A stretch of 64,000 bases of DNA from Nyssa sinensis (Eukaryota > Streptophyta > Magnoliopsida > Cornales > Nyssaceae), in assembly GCA_008638375.1 (NCBI GenBank), contig VIRR01000489.1:1-64000 (forward strand), given 5' to 3'. A program made the position numbers and the translations under genes. Below, piece by piece: positions 23,093 through 35,165 of this stretch; the stretch's first letter is position 1, and every line of letters starts with the position of its first letter. The notes below the pieces were generated by a model that saw nothing but the letters and a program-made list of their open reading frames with translations, made no database searches and was not told the origin of the DNA.

Positions 23093-26000
23093 GAAATTGT
23101 AATATCCCGACCCGAGATACCGGGTCATATGACACGTATTACGAGATTTATAAAAAAAATTAATTAATTAATTTAATAATTAATTAATTAAGGTATAAGA
23201 AATGTTATATATTAATTAAATAATATATATAAAGTGTATAAAGGTGAGTATATGTATAACTATAAATACATGTACCCAAGATAAAATATATTTAATATAT
23301 AAATATCTATATGTATGTGTATATAAGCCAAGTATGTGTATATGTATATACATATGTATATGTAATCAAGTATGTATGCATGTATGTATATGAATAAAGT
23401 AAAAATAAATAAATAAATATATGTAAATCATAAGGTGTGTGAACAGTATGTGCAAGTGGGTGTGTGTGTCGGTTGTGGTGTGTGTGTGTGTCTCCATGTG
23501 TTAGTGTGTGTGTTATATTATATGTATATATATACAAAATATCTTGCAAAATTTAATGCAAAGTAGAAAAGAGAAAAAGCAATGTTATGAGATGGGAAAG
23601 GAAGCAAAAAAATGCAAGCTAAGGTAGGGCTATGGAGTCAGATTGTAGGGGAAGAGAGAGAAAGGAGAGAGAAGGGTCGGTTGCTTTCTTTAAAAAGCCA
23701 AAGCATGCATTTCATGCTTACACCCTAAAGAAGCAAACTGAATAAGGAAGAAACTGAGAGGCTAAGAAGAGATTCAGAGCAAGAAAGAAAGAGAAAACAG
23801 TGGTGAAAGGTGAACCCACCGAAAACTTTTAAAATTCTCTCTCTAGAATATTTTGCATGTGTTTAAGAGATTTAGGTTATGTTATGTATATATGATGCTT
23901 AATATCTGTCTAGATGTGTATCAAGCATGAAAATTGGCTATGAAAACGACTAAAAACATGAAACCCAGAAGCATCTGCCATTGAAGACCATGCTATAACA
24001 GGTCTGAAACAATGGAAGCCAAACTATTTTTGGTTCATATGGACTTCAAGAAGAAGTCACGAGGGTCATGAAAACATAAATCCGCAACCAAAAATCTCAA
24101 GAAAAACCCTCCAAACATTCACTTCCAGGTACGGGTTCAAAACCCCAACCTCACAAACTTTCATTTAAATCTATTTCCTGAATGGGAAATGAAACTCCAT
24201 GAAGAGGGGATCATAACAAACGAAACCCCATGAGAAACCATCAAGAAATGAGCATGAACCGTGGGGTTACAGGTCTGGTTATCGCGACCTAAGCCGAGCC
24301 TCTGAGCTACATTCGAAGCTCTAAATCGATGTAAAATTATGCCATAAAGTATTAGGAGTTTATTAGAAAAGAAAACAGAGAAAATGGAGTTGTAAAATGC
24401 CACGAAATTTGACTGGAAAAATCTAGGGTTTTGCAGTGAACAGTGTCGACTTCGTGAGGAAGATGACACTGTTCGGGTCGGGTCGGATTCGGTTACGGGT
24501 CTGGGTTAAATCCGGATTCAACAGGTTATTGGGTTTATTTAAACGGTGACGTTTTGTTAATGTTTTAAAACATTGGGGCTGACATTATTATGATGTCAGC
24601 ATTACGTCAAGAACCGACCAGACCGGTTGGTTTGCAACTGAACCGGACCGGTTCACTTATGATTTAATTGAACCCTTTGGTTTTCTGGTTTTAATTTAAA
24701 TCAAATAAACCAACACCTTTCTTATTTACGGATTGACCCCAACTGTTTTGGGAAATCCCACTGTGGCCCAACTGATGAAAAATTTATGCAATAAAGCCCC
24801 TGAAAAATAATTAAATAATTAATTTAATTATTTAATAAATAAAGTAAAATTATTATTTTGCCCCTGAGTCATATATGAAGTAAATGAAGTCCAAATCAAA
24901 CATATGAATAGTGTATTTTTACTATTTTGGACATTCTGAGATCAATGGTAGGATCCGTTTTACGAGACGAGGCTTGAAAAATAAAGACACGTAAAGGGGT
25001 AAATGACCAAAATACCCCTTGACCAAAATTAACAAGCTATTAGTGTATTCTTACTATCTCGGACCTTCTGAGTCCAATGATGAGGTCCATGACACGAGAC
25101 GGGGTCCCGAAAAATAAAGACACGTAAAGGGCTAAAATGACCAAAATACCCCTAGGACCCCGAAAGCCAAAATGAAATCAGAGAAGGTCTAAATTGACTT
25201 TCTTTGACATCCCGGACTCAATAATGGAGTCCAAATTATGAAATGAAGTACAGAAAAATATGACACGTAAAATGATAAATGACCATTTTGCCCTTTTACA
25301 TATGAAAGTCCGAATTAAATTTTAGGAAAGCCTAAACCGACTTTCTTTGACGCTTCGGACTCAATGGTAGAGTCTATTCGATCAAAAGAAATGTCTAAAA
25401 TAAAAAGACATAAAATTTGTTGAATAGCATCTGTCAGATGACTATAAATTAAAGTAATGTCAAAGTACTAATCTAAGGCGTATACGAGGAAAGGAAATAC
25501 GAAAAGACACGACATGAAAACATATGAAATAAATAACTTTAATTTAAAGTTAATAGAGCTACCAGAAGAGTATAAATTGAAATAAATCCAATTTCTAACA
25601 CATTAAATTGTGTCATAGGTTAAGAGTACGAGTTAAGATAAGTACATATGAATTATGAGATCATTTAGGATCTAATACGATTTAAGCATAAGTTAAGAAA
25701 TATCGAGATGACATTACAATGAATGTGAAGTTGATGAGATGTTTATGAATTGTTCTTAGGAACTACAAGGAAAGTAGGAAAGTGCATTATTAGCACTAAC
25801 CCTAAAGGACCAAGGTGAGTAACCCTATGTTTGAATTGGAGATTTAACTCCATGGATTTGAAAAAGGTTTAAGTTCAAAGATATGAAATATTTGAAGTTT
25901 CAAATTCAGTATTTACATGATTTCAGTTTTAAATTATTTCTGTTCTTATAAACCTTATTGTGACATGCTTAGTAAATGTTTTCTTTACGGTTTTCTTAAA

Positions 26001-27330
26001 AAGGTGTTTTCAGCATGTCTAAGTTAAAATACAAATCTTGCTAAATATTCTGAGTTTGCCTATTTCAAGTATACAGATGTTTATCACGAAGTTATGAATG
26101 TTATGTTTTAAAGTGCTTATGAGAAATATCTATTTGACATACTCATATGTTAAATGTATTTTTAATGCAAGATGAATGGTGCATAAACACCCAGACAGGA
26201 TTCTGAGTTTTCAGTTGCCCTGTAAAATAGGCAGGATTTTGGGTTGTACGGAACTCAATTGCCCTGTAAAATGCCAGGTAGCAGGATCTAATCCCCCAGG
26301 CATGAGATATCTCTATTGATACGTAATACGGGAGTCTGGTTCGAAACATATTCCACTAATGAAAGTGATAAGATGACAAATGATTTTAAAAATGGAAGCA
26401 GGTTTTACCCTCATTTTCAATATGCATATGTTTGAGTTTTTATACACTCTATTTAAGAAATACATGATATGTTATATGTTTTGAAGTTCATATGTATAAG
26501 TTTAGCTTGAATACTTTAAATGTTTCAAAGCTATTTGTTTTATGAAATGCATATGTTTTGAGTTATATACTCTATTTGACGAAGTACGAGTTTAGCTTGA
26601 ATACTTTAAATGTTTCAAAGCTATTTGTTTTATGAAATGCATATGTTTTGAGTTATATACTCCATTTGACGAAGTATGAGTTTAGCTTGGATACTTTAAA
26701 TGTTTCAAAGCTACATGTTTTAAGGAATGCATATATTCTGTATTCAACGTATACAAACGATTGGCGGTGATTATTTTACAAACTCTTATGTACAAAACCA
26801 CTGCTAATTGAAAACCCCATGACGAATATTGGAATTACTCACAAGCTTAGATTAGCTTACCCGAACTTTGTTCGGATCCCCCTTTCAGGTGATTAGCAGT
26901 AGTCTTGACTTGAGGACGATGATGATGAATCTGCTGCTTTTGGAAGTTATGTTTAAGTAGTTTTTGTCTAGCATTACAAACATTAAGTATGAAATCTTGT
27001 ATTAGTAAAGTGGTACCCTGTTATGTATAAGCCCCACGGGGAAACTGAACATGTAGTGTATTAATATTATAAGTCTTTAAGTTTTAGTTATACTCTGAAT
27101 GTGTAACCATGTATGTTATGTAAAGAGTGGCAGTAACGGACAGATGTGCGTAATTTAAAAATAAGAAAAGAAAAGAAAGAAAAAAAAGTTTTTCACGCTT
27201 CCGCAATCATGTGTCGCACATCTATTCGATACCGCTGCTTATGTGAGCCTTGTCCCGAGGCCTTCGGGCCTTGGGGCGGCGGTCGCGACACAGGGTCCGC
27301 GCGAGGCAGATTTCGGGTCGTGACAGAAAT
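23093..27330 (+). mobile_element. Solo LTR (4.2 kb) in subtilase intron 3, 5-bp duplication GAAAT
   Basis: The LTR covers 23098-27325, from TGTAATATCCCGACCC to TTTCGGGTCGTGACA. It is flanked by GAAAT at 23093-23097 and 27326-27330. It belongs to the same broad family as the LTRs of the chromovirus at 31066-42012 but lies in the opposite (plus) orientation. Landmarks in order: a TATG/TGTG-rich start, the CGGGTC cluster at 24475-24510, four degenerate modules at 24890-25410, a 90-bp triplication at 26420-26740 and a GC-rich end. No gag or pol is present, so the internal part was lost by LTR recombination. It splits the gene between exons 3 and 4 and opposes its transcription. Confidence 0.9.
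26420..26745. repeat. 90-bp tandem repeat, about 3.5 copies, inside the solo LTR
   Basis: TTTAGCTTGA recurs at 26501, 26591 and 26681. Successive units (AGTTATATACTC, GACGAAGTA, TTTCAAAGCTA) are nearly identical, indicating recent local amplification. Confidence 0.9.
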
Positions 27331-27685
27331 TGTTTGCTAGCCGGGTGTGGCTTTTCACTACAGCAGCTATTGTTTGAAATCTAATGTCCTAGAGTTCATA
27401 GGTCGGCTAAGTGAGAGTAAAATCTTTGAAAAATTTAATAGTCATGTATCTAGGCAGACTTGAGTCGGTTATCTTCATCTATAGATATGTATGTGTTTGA
27501 TGGCGTTGTAAGTACGAGAGAAGTCAAGAAAAATGATGTGAAAAAGTTGTAGCCTAAAAATCGAAAATTAACTGTGTCTTTCATCAAATCAGCCCCATAT
27601 TCTGTCAAATTTCTGAGCTCTGCAGCAGAAACTCACTTCAACACATAAATCAGCCTTCCAATTTCTAACAAATGGAACACAATAC

Positions 27686-28823
27686 CTGCAAGTTGTTGAG
27701 CTTGTTCTGGTGTAAGCAATGCTGAGAAGCCCCTAAAGCTTTTACTGTAATGGTAAATTACTGCTTCTTGTGCTCTATCATAACTGAAAATGATTCAACA
27801 CAACTCTGAGTATCTTTAATATAAAATTATAATAACCTTCACTATTGTAATGAATGTTTGGTTTGAATTGTCAGTCTTAGATTAAGACCCTGCCTGCCAG
27901 TAACTGAAGCAAGTAACTCATGGTTGGCAGTTATCGCAGACTCCGAATCATGGTGGGAGAGATCCCCCATGTAAACAATGTAATGCTGCAAATTGACAGG
28001 GAAAGAAAATTTGCAAATTAGTCACCCGACACTTATACATCAAATGAAATATTTATATATTAATCTTTTGCTTCGAATTTTAAAATGGTGATAAACTAGT
28101 TGGGAAGATTTAGTGAACCGGGCTTGAGAGCATTTCAGTGGAAATAAAATTATGGCCAATGTGAAAAGAAAGAGTTGCTCTGCCTGCTTTTACCCAGTTT
28201 CAGGTGTGAATAAAGAATTTTCAGAACTACTCCATGTGCAACAACCACATAAGTGATTGTACTGTACAAAGTATGTGCACATCTTCTGAGGAGACAAGCA
28301 AAGTTATGATGGAAAATACAGATGATCATGATAAAACTTGATGCATTTATCAGAAAATAATGAACTGCCGGAGCTTATTTAACTGGAGTAAGATTCATGG
28401 ATACCTGTTGGGTTCTTTTAATGCTTGCATGTGACCCAAAAAAAAAAAAAAAAAATTGCACAAGTGCGTTCAACTAAGCGTAGAAATGCATTTTTCTTTT
28501 TTTTTTTTTTTTTTTTTTAAAAAGAAAGAGTGTGGAATTGCATTTTTAACAATATATGCATTTCCGTAATAAAGGGGGAAAAGCCCCACTTACTGCAAGA
28601 AATAATATAATTTTTGCCACATAAAAATAGTTACAAATAAATCAATTATCGTCAAAAAAAAAATATAATAATCAACTTATTTACAATGATAATTGATTTA
28701 TTTGTGAGATGTTTTGCGCCTCTTCTAGTTTCTCTCATTCGTTACCTTTGTGTTGGCAGTGCCTCCATCTGTGAAAGCAAATCCAATGAACAACAAAAGA
28801 CCAATAACTTTGGCAAGTATCAT
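27686..28823 (-). CDS. Subtilase exons 1-3: signal peptide and I9 prodomain
   Basis: Exon 1 (28823-28746) encodes a 26-residue signal peptide region (MILAKVIGLLLFIGFAF, then TDGGTANTK) and ends at AAG|GTAACG. Exon 2 (27985-27894) begins with HYIVYMGDLSHHDSES, the start of the inhibitor I9 prodomain (PF05922). Exon 3 (27783-27686) encodes AVIYHYSKSFRGFSALL and TPEQAQQLA, the end of that fold. The phases only work if exon 2 ends at 27894, which gives a GC rather than a GT donor (CAG|GCAGGG). The intron 1 sequence contains a poly-A and a poly-T tract near 28440-28520. Confidence 0.85.
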
Positions 28824-28878
28824 GTTGCCTTGCAAACTCTATCAAACGAAGTATGGGAAGCAACAGCACATGTCCTCC

Positions 28879-28888
28879 CTATATATAG
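28879..28888 (-). promoter_or_regulatory. TATA box of the subtilase gene
   Basis: CTATATATAG stands about 56 bases upstream of the start codon on the minus strand. This is the only clear TATA element close to the ATG. The 5' untranslated region would be short, about 25-30 bases. Confidence 0.6.
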
Positions 28889-31060
28889 CCGAAGCAATTC
28901 ATAGTGTGTTGTCATGGTGCCATGATTGACATGCCATCCTGATATGAGGTTGGTCCCATTTTATACACAAAAGTTGAGTTATTCAAGAGAAATATCTTTC
29001 ATTCTGTTGACGCTGTGAGACTTTGTGGATAATATTTGTTAGGTTTTTCATTTCCGGTAATGGACGTGACCTTTTGGACTGTATCCTTTGTCGCTAAATT
29101 ATTAAAGTCGAGCATATTGTTCTCTCTCTTCCTTTATTTATTCATCAAAACTCCATGGAGATTACTGTCTTACCCGTCCTATCATATTGGTCATTTATTC
29201 ACATATTTTTTTGGGATTTTTCTTTCCTAGAATTGAAAAAAATATTGAATTGACTCTTTCAAATTTCACCTATAACTTTGAGATTTTTTAAAATGATTTT
29301 CTTATGAAATGTTTATTATTAGAGTTAATTAGAATAAATTTTTAATTATTGACAAATACATGATAAGTTATATTTTAGTGATAAGACATCTAATAGTCAT
29401 TTATTTGTACACAGATCCACCAATCTTACATGACATTTAATTTTTGTTTTTACTAATATACCCCCTATTTACTGTATGTGTTTTTTAGTGATATTTTCTT
29501 ACTATTTAGTTATGTTTGACCTTTTTCTATGGAATGATTTATTATTTGAGTTATTTTTTGTAAGATTTTCAAATTTATTTGATATGGAATGATTTTTTGT
29601 TTTGTTTTTTAAATTTTGAATTATATTACTGCATATAGAGTTAGTTTCATACGATTATTACTATCAATCAAGCGGAATTTTTATCATATACTATTACCCC
29701 CCTTCGTTGAAATGAATTTTTTTTATGTTGTATCACCATTAGTCGCCTTCAATCTTCATCATATAAGTTGTTGATTCTCCATTTTTGTTCATATAAGGTA
29801 TTTTATTTTTTTATTTTTTTGATTTATTATTCGTTGAATTAGTTTTCTGATTTTTTTTTGTTCTCTATTTTACGTTTTCATTTTTTTTTTCTTGTTTTTT
29901 CATTTTTTGTTTTGTTTTTAGCATTTTCCTTCACAATTTTTTTTTTCCCAATGAACTCCAATTGAGATATTATCTTACATATTATGATTTAAATTTAAAT
30001 TTTACTATAATTATGTTCTACATTTTTATTATGGTTATTACAATTGCGTAATTTTTTTCAAGTAGGTAATTTTTTACCTTACGTTCATTTACGTAATTTT
30101 TCAAGTAGGTAAATTTTTACCTTACATTCATATCCTATCGTTATTGTTTTGCAATTGAATTAGCGTAAAAAAGGTAAAATTTTACGCTAACTTAAACTCA
30201 TGATCACTTAAGAAAAGTAACATTTTCTTTTCCATTTCCTTACATCAAATCTATTTGTTACCAAGTGAAAATTCATATTTTTTGAGAATAAGTATTTTTT
30301 GAGTGATTCAAGCTTTGATTCTGTTTTTTTATCCTATAAAATAGGAAACCCCGTAATTTTTGTCGTTTTATCCTTTCATTTTTGAAATAAAATTGTGTTG
30401 CATCTTTTAAGAGAATATTACCATATTTATGGGTAAAACATTTTGGTAATCTTTAGAAGGGTTTTTTGGTCTAAAAAATAAAACGTGGACTTGGTTCTAT
30501 AACACTAAAATACTTGGACTAGGGAATAATTTTGCACTTTTATTTGTCCTTATGACCAAACAACTCTTATTATTATTAGTGTTAGGGGTATAACTCTAGT
30601 GAGTAGGGTCGGGTCAGGCTTGAAGTCTGTCCAGACTCAGCCTGAGTTATGAGACAGTTAGCCCGACCCATTTCGAGCCAGACTTTAAGCTCGAGTTATG
30701 AGACCCGAGTCCAATCCAATCTTGAATACATTTGTTTTGGGTTTACTTGGGTTGGGCATCAATTTGATGGGGGAGAAAATTATGGAGAGACTCCATGAAA
30801 AAGCTACTGGCAGAGGCAATTTCGAAGAGAATTCTAAAATATATATACTTTTTAAAAGATAATGCATAAATAATACAAGTATTTCACAATGTTGACAATG
30901 ATTTTCATTTTTTTTAAAAATAAAATAATATGAAAAACAAATTTCATTATCCAATGTTCTTTCTTTTCTGTGTAATTTTATAAAATTGCACGTACAATCA
31001 ATCAAGCACAAAAAAGAATTCGTAAAAGAAGAATTAACTGCACTTAAATCCATTCACACA
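28889..31060. other. AT-rich intergenic region upstream of the subtilase gene
   Basis: No gene is supported. T-rich sequence dominates 29240-30000. A tandem pair of about 44 bases lies at 30045-30140. Around 30600-30740 there are repeated GTCGGGTC/CCCGACCC and AGCTCGAG motifs of the kind seen in hAT-like non-autonomous elements, but the ends could not be paired. Similar 'AGCCCAAGCCC' motifs reappear beyond the retrotransposon at about 43235-43330. Confidence 0.4.
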
Positions 31061-31065
31061 ATAAT

Positions 31066-34000
31066 TATCACGCCCCGAATTCCAGCGAACCTGAGGCGCG
31101 AGTAACAAGACAAAAGAAAATAAAATAATAAAGAAATAAAGATGATTAAGGACAATTACATACATTTCATATACCATTCTGATACATTACATAGGGTCTG
31201 GTCCATTTGTTCACAATATGCAAAATAAGAAACAGTCTCGGGCTTATGCCCTTACACAACATCAAATGCGCCCCTCAAGCCAAACATCATCCACAATCAA
31301 ATCATCTCCACGTCTCGCACAGCTGGAGCATCATCTGAAATGTTTGCCCCACTAAAGGGGTCAGCTCAACATGCTGGTACAATATAATGCTAATGCAAGA
31401 AACAAAACTAAGGGCGTGGTATGTGCAAGTGTATAGTTATTTCTATATGGCATTCGATATCATGATGGCAGTATATGAACAGTATACAATATATGAGCAG
31501 TATGCGTGACACACCCATGTAACTCTATGCCCACCCATGTCTCATGATACGGCCCTTCCCCGCTGGCATGAGTACCGCCGACTATGTCTCGCTTCACGGT
31601 CCGGAACCCGTCAGGCAGGCGAGTACCTAATGGCCGATTTTGGGTTTTTCACCACAGGATCTATACCCTCATAATGCATAGCACCACGTGCTCAACTCAC
31701 GCCATGCACAAAGAACCACCCCATACCAAGATGCTTTGATTCATTCATGCCACAATATAATCTCAGAGATGCGTCTCACTCATACATGAAGCATGCTTTT
31801 AAGTACATATTTCATAATGTCAACAGTTCTCAAAGCATATAATTCACACACTACACTAACACATGCAATATACACATAATCATCATCCACATCATCACCC
31901 AACTTTAGCAAGATAGCTTGAAGCACATAAGCATGTGAACACTCAAACAAACATGTGAACAATCAAGGCAGCAGAACAAGTATTCCTAATCTCAGTTCTA
32001 TTTCTTACTTAGCACAATATATCGTACCTGATAATAGACCTCAACTCAGGAAGGTGTACTTGTAGTATAATAGGATCACTTTGAGAATAAGATCACCTTC
32101 TCCTTGTCCTTTCCTGTCCCTAAAATCATAACATGTGACTCAGTTCATTTGTTTCCTGAATGATGCTATTCAACAAATTTTATGTCTTTATTTTATAAGT
32201 TTCTATTTTGCTAAATTAAACTCTACTATTGAGTCCGGGACGTCGAAGAAAATAAGTTTAGGTTTTCGTAGAACTCAATTCGGACATCTGGGTTCAAAAG
32301 GGCAAAACAGTCATTTTGCACCTTTCACGGGTCCTTACATTTTGATACCACTTTTCACAAATCGGACCCCATGGTTGAGTCTGGAATGCTCGAGATAATA
32401 AATTTTTACTATTTGTTTACTTAATTCAGAGTTCCTTTGACTGTACTTTAATTCAGGGGCATTTTGGTAATTTTAAAGGTTACTACGGGTCTTTTATTTT
32501 TTTGGGAGCCTGTCTCATAAAATGGACCTCACCATTGGTCTCAGAATGATCGAGATAGTCAAAATACACTAATGACTTGTCCCATTTGGACTCCGGGTTA
32601 TTTTTGAATATTTAAATAATTAAATTAATTAAATTAATTAAATTAATTTAATATTTTATTCAGGAGGGGTCAAATCACAATTATTAACAGTTGGGGGGTC
32701 AATTTTTAAATTCTGTAACTTTCTGGGTCAAATTTTTAATTTCTAAAAATCCTATTCTAAATAGGGATAACCAAACAGTGGTTAGGCTTCAAAACTGGAA
32801 TAGGATATCCCTATTCCCAAATCAATTTCAATTTCAATTTCTTATCCTAGGAACCAAACAGTCCCAATTCAATTTCAAAATCTTTTAAACTTAACAAAAT
32901 TGTGCCGTTTCATTTACCCGTTTCTAATTCGGTTGGGTCCTGACCCGGATCCAACCCGTGACCCGATATCCGAACCCTAACCCAAACAGTTGTCTTCCCC
33001 ATTTTTTCGGTGAACAAACAGTAGGGTTCCGTCACCATCTCCGGTGACGGCAACCTTTCCCGATCATTTTTCGCTACTATTTTCAATGCTATTTCCTTCC
33101 TCTCTTCCCAAGGACTCCAAATCTACCCTCCATTTCCATCAAGACCCTCTCAATCATCTCGAATATGGGGTTTAATAGCTCCGGCCGGTTTTTCGGTGAG
33201 CTGATTTTTCTTAATTTCATGCTCGGTTCTCGACTGTTTTGACTTATTTCTTTTTCTATTTTCTTTCTGCACCTCGTAGGATTACTTTAGGACCATTTAA
33301 ACAAGGTGTCTCACATAAAATATAGATGGACCCGATTATTATCCCATACCTGCAACTGTTGATTTCTCCCTCAACTTTACACTATTTTCATTGATTTTTC
33401 TTGCATTAAATTCCTGATTTCATGCTTTATAAAACCCTATGATTTAAACTAAACAAATCATGCTTTAAAATTTAAAATAGAAACAAACCCACTTACGGTT
33501 TTTCTGTTGGGTTTCTCTCTCTAGCCGTGCACCTCTTTCACCCTCTGGTTCCAAGCCTGAATCAAGCTCCAAGACTCCTTTCTAGAACTCTCTTTCTCTC
33601 TCTCGCTTTCTGTTTCTCTTTTCCTTCTCTTCTCTCAACCGAGACCAACACATATACACAACTCACCAACTCCCTCACGTCACCCCCTGCACAGCCCCTT
33701 TCCTTGACTTCTTTCCCTCTGTTCAGCCACCCTGCTCCTCCCCAATGCAGCTTTGCATTTAATGCAAAGCTGCCCTATATACACCTATATATACATACCA
33801 CTCATCACACACACACTAGACACACACACTCCACCGACACCACACACACCCACACACGGTGCACTGTTTTATATATATACATATACATATCCACATACAC
33901 ATGTACATACATCATTCTACACATATACACATTTATAATATCCCACACACATATACATGTTACATATATATAACACCCATGCAATAATAATAATATACAC

Positions 34001-34105
34001 ATTACATAAATTTCACATTTTTAATAATAACAATAATAAATAATAATAATAATAATAATAACCACAAAATTTTATACATAAAAATTTTTTTTTGAGGTTA
34101 TTACA
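31066..34105 (-). repeat. 3' LTR of the chromovirus
   Basis: The LTR of 3040 bases starts TGTAATAACCTC on the minus strand at 34105. Its outer end reads TGATA instead of TGACA (plus strand TATCACG, against TGTCACG in the other LTR), a single change at the terminus. It contains degenerate 'GAGTCCGG' modules at about 32220-32600 and a CT/CA-rich microsatellite block at 33580-33980. Small open frames in it are low-complexity and shared with the other LTR; they are not supported as genes. Confidence 0.93.
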
Positions 34106-34120
34106 TCCTTCCCTCCTTAA
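34106..34120 (-). promoter_or_regulatory. Polypurine tract
   Basis: On the minus strand AAGGAGGGAAGGA directly precedes the TGTAATAACC start of the 3' LTR. This is where plus-strand DNA synthesis is primed. Confidence 0.85.
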
Positions 34121-34169
34121 AGAAATTTCGTCCCGAAATTTAAAATAACATAAAATAAAGGAAAATACA

Positions 34170-35165
34170 TCACTGATCAAACAACTCGGGGTACCTAACT
34201 CGAACCTCGGCCTCACGCTCCCAAGTAGCCTCCTCAACCCCATGATGGTTCCAACGAACCTTGACCAAAGGGATGGTCCTGCCTTGCAAAACCTGGTCCC
34301 TCAAGTCCAATATCTCTACGGGCCTCTGGTCATAAGAAGTGTCGCCCTCTAGCTGAAGATCTACCCAATCTAATACATGGGAGGGGTCAGGCTGGTACTT
34401 CCTCAACATCGACACATGAAAGACATCATGAACTCCAGATAGCTATGGTGGTAATGCCAGCTTATAAGCCACCTTAGCAACCCTCCTAAGAATCTTAAAG
34501 GGGCCTATAAATCGTGGCGACAGCTTCCCACCGCGCTCAAATCTCCTCAAACCTCGCCTGGGAGATACCTTGGGGAACACATGGTCCCCAACCTCGAATG
34601 ACAAGGGTCGCCGCCTCCTATCTGCATAACTCCTCTGGCGACTCTGGGCTATCAACAAGTGCTGCCTGATCACCTGTATCTTGTCCGTGGTCTCACGGAC
34701 TATATTGGGTCCCAAAAAAACTGTCTCCCCTACCCTAGTTCAACACACTGGTGAACGACACGGCCTACCGTACAACGCTTCGAATGGTGCCATCTCAATA
34801 CTGGACTGATAGCTACGGTTTTAGGAAAACTCTACCAAAGTAAGGTGATCCTCTCAGCCACCCCTGAAGTCCATATTTCAGTCTCTAAGCATGTCCTCTG
34901 GGATCTGAATGGTACGCCCTGACTGTCCACCAGTCTGGGGATGAAAGGTAGTACTAAACTTAGTTGAGTCCCTAAGGCTGTCTGGAGGCTCTACTAGAAC
35001 CGGGCAGTGAAACGTGGGTCCCTATCTAAAACAATGGATAAGGGAATCCCATGTAGTCGTACTATCTCGACATAGTAATAAAAGATCAATGCAAAATGCA
35101 CTGTAACATGTAGACGTGCAGCCTTACCTATGGATCACTCACCTCTCCCACAGCCAGGCGATGTG
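34170..35165 (-). pseudogene. Integrase and chromodomain remnant of the chromovirus
   Basis: Minus-strand translation gives integrase core segments near 35060-34900 (VLDRDPRFTARF and FHPQTGGQSGRTIQ), then the C-terminal region (MAPFEALYGRPC; FEVGDHVFPKVSPRRGLRRF; GKLSPRFIGPFKILRRV) and a chromodomain (PVEILDLRDQVL followed by VKVRWNHHGVEEATWE) ending at 34170. Lesions: the core has stop codons after TARF, the usual catalytic Glu of the GQSERT motif is Gly, and a TAG at about 34443 splits ALPP from LSGVHDVFHVS. The 34170-34415 and 34443-34715 pieces are otherwise open. Chromodomains of this clade steer insertion to particular chromatin. Confidence 0.88.

Noticed and set aside
22745..23128. Tyr/Ile/Thr-rich frames around 22.75-23.13 kb
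   Set aside because: They run through the TATA/TATG microsatellite; only the part matching subtilase exon 4 is real coding sequence.
33527..33973. 148-codon frame in the 3' LTR and its twin at 41432-41845 in the other LTR
   Set aside because: The translation is Ser/Thr/His low complexity from CT, CA and TACA repeats. It is shared because the LTRs are duplicates, and no domain is visible.
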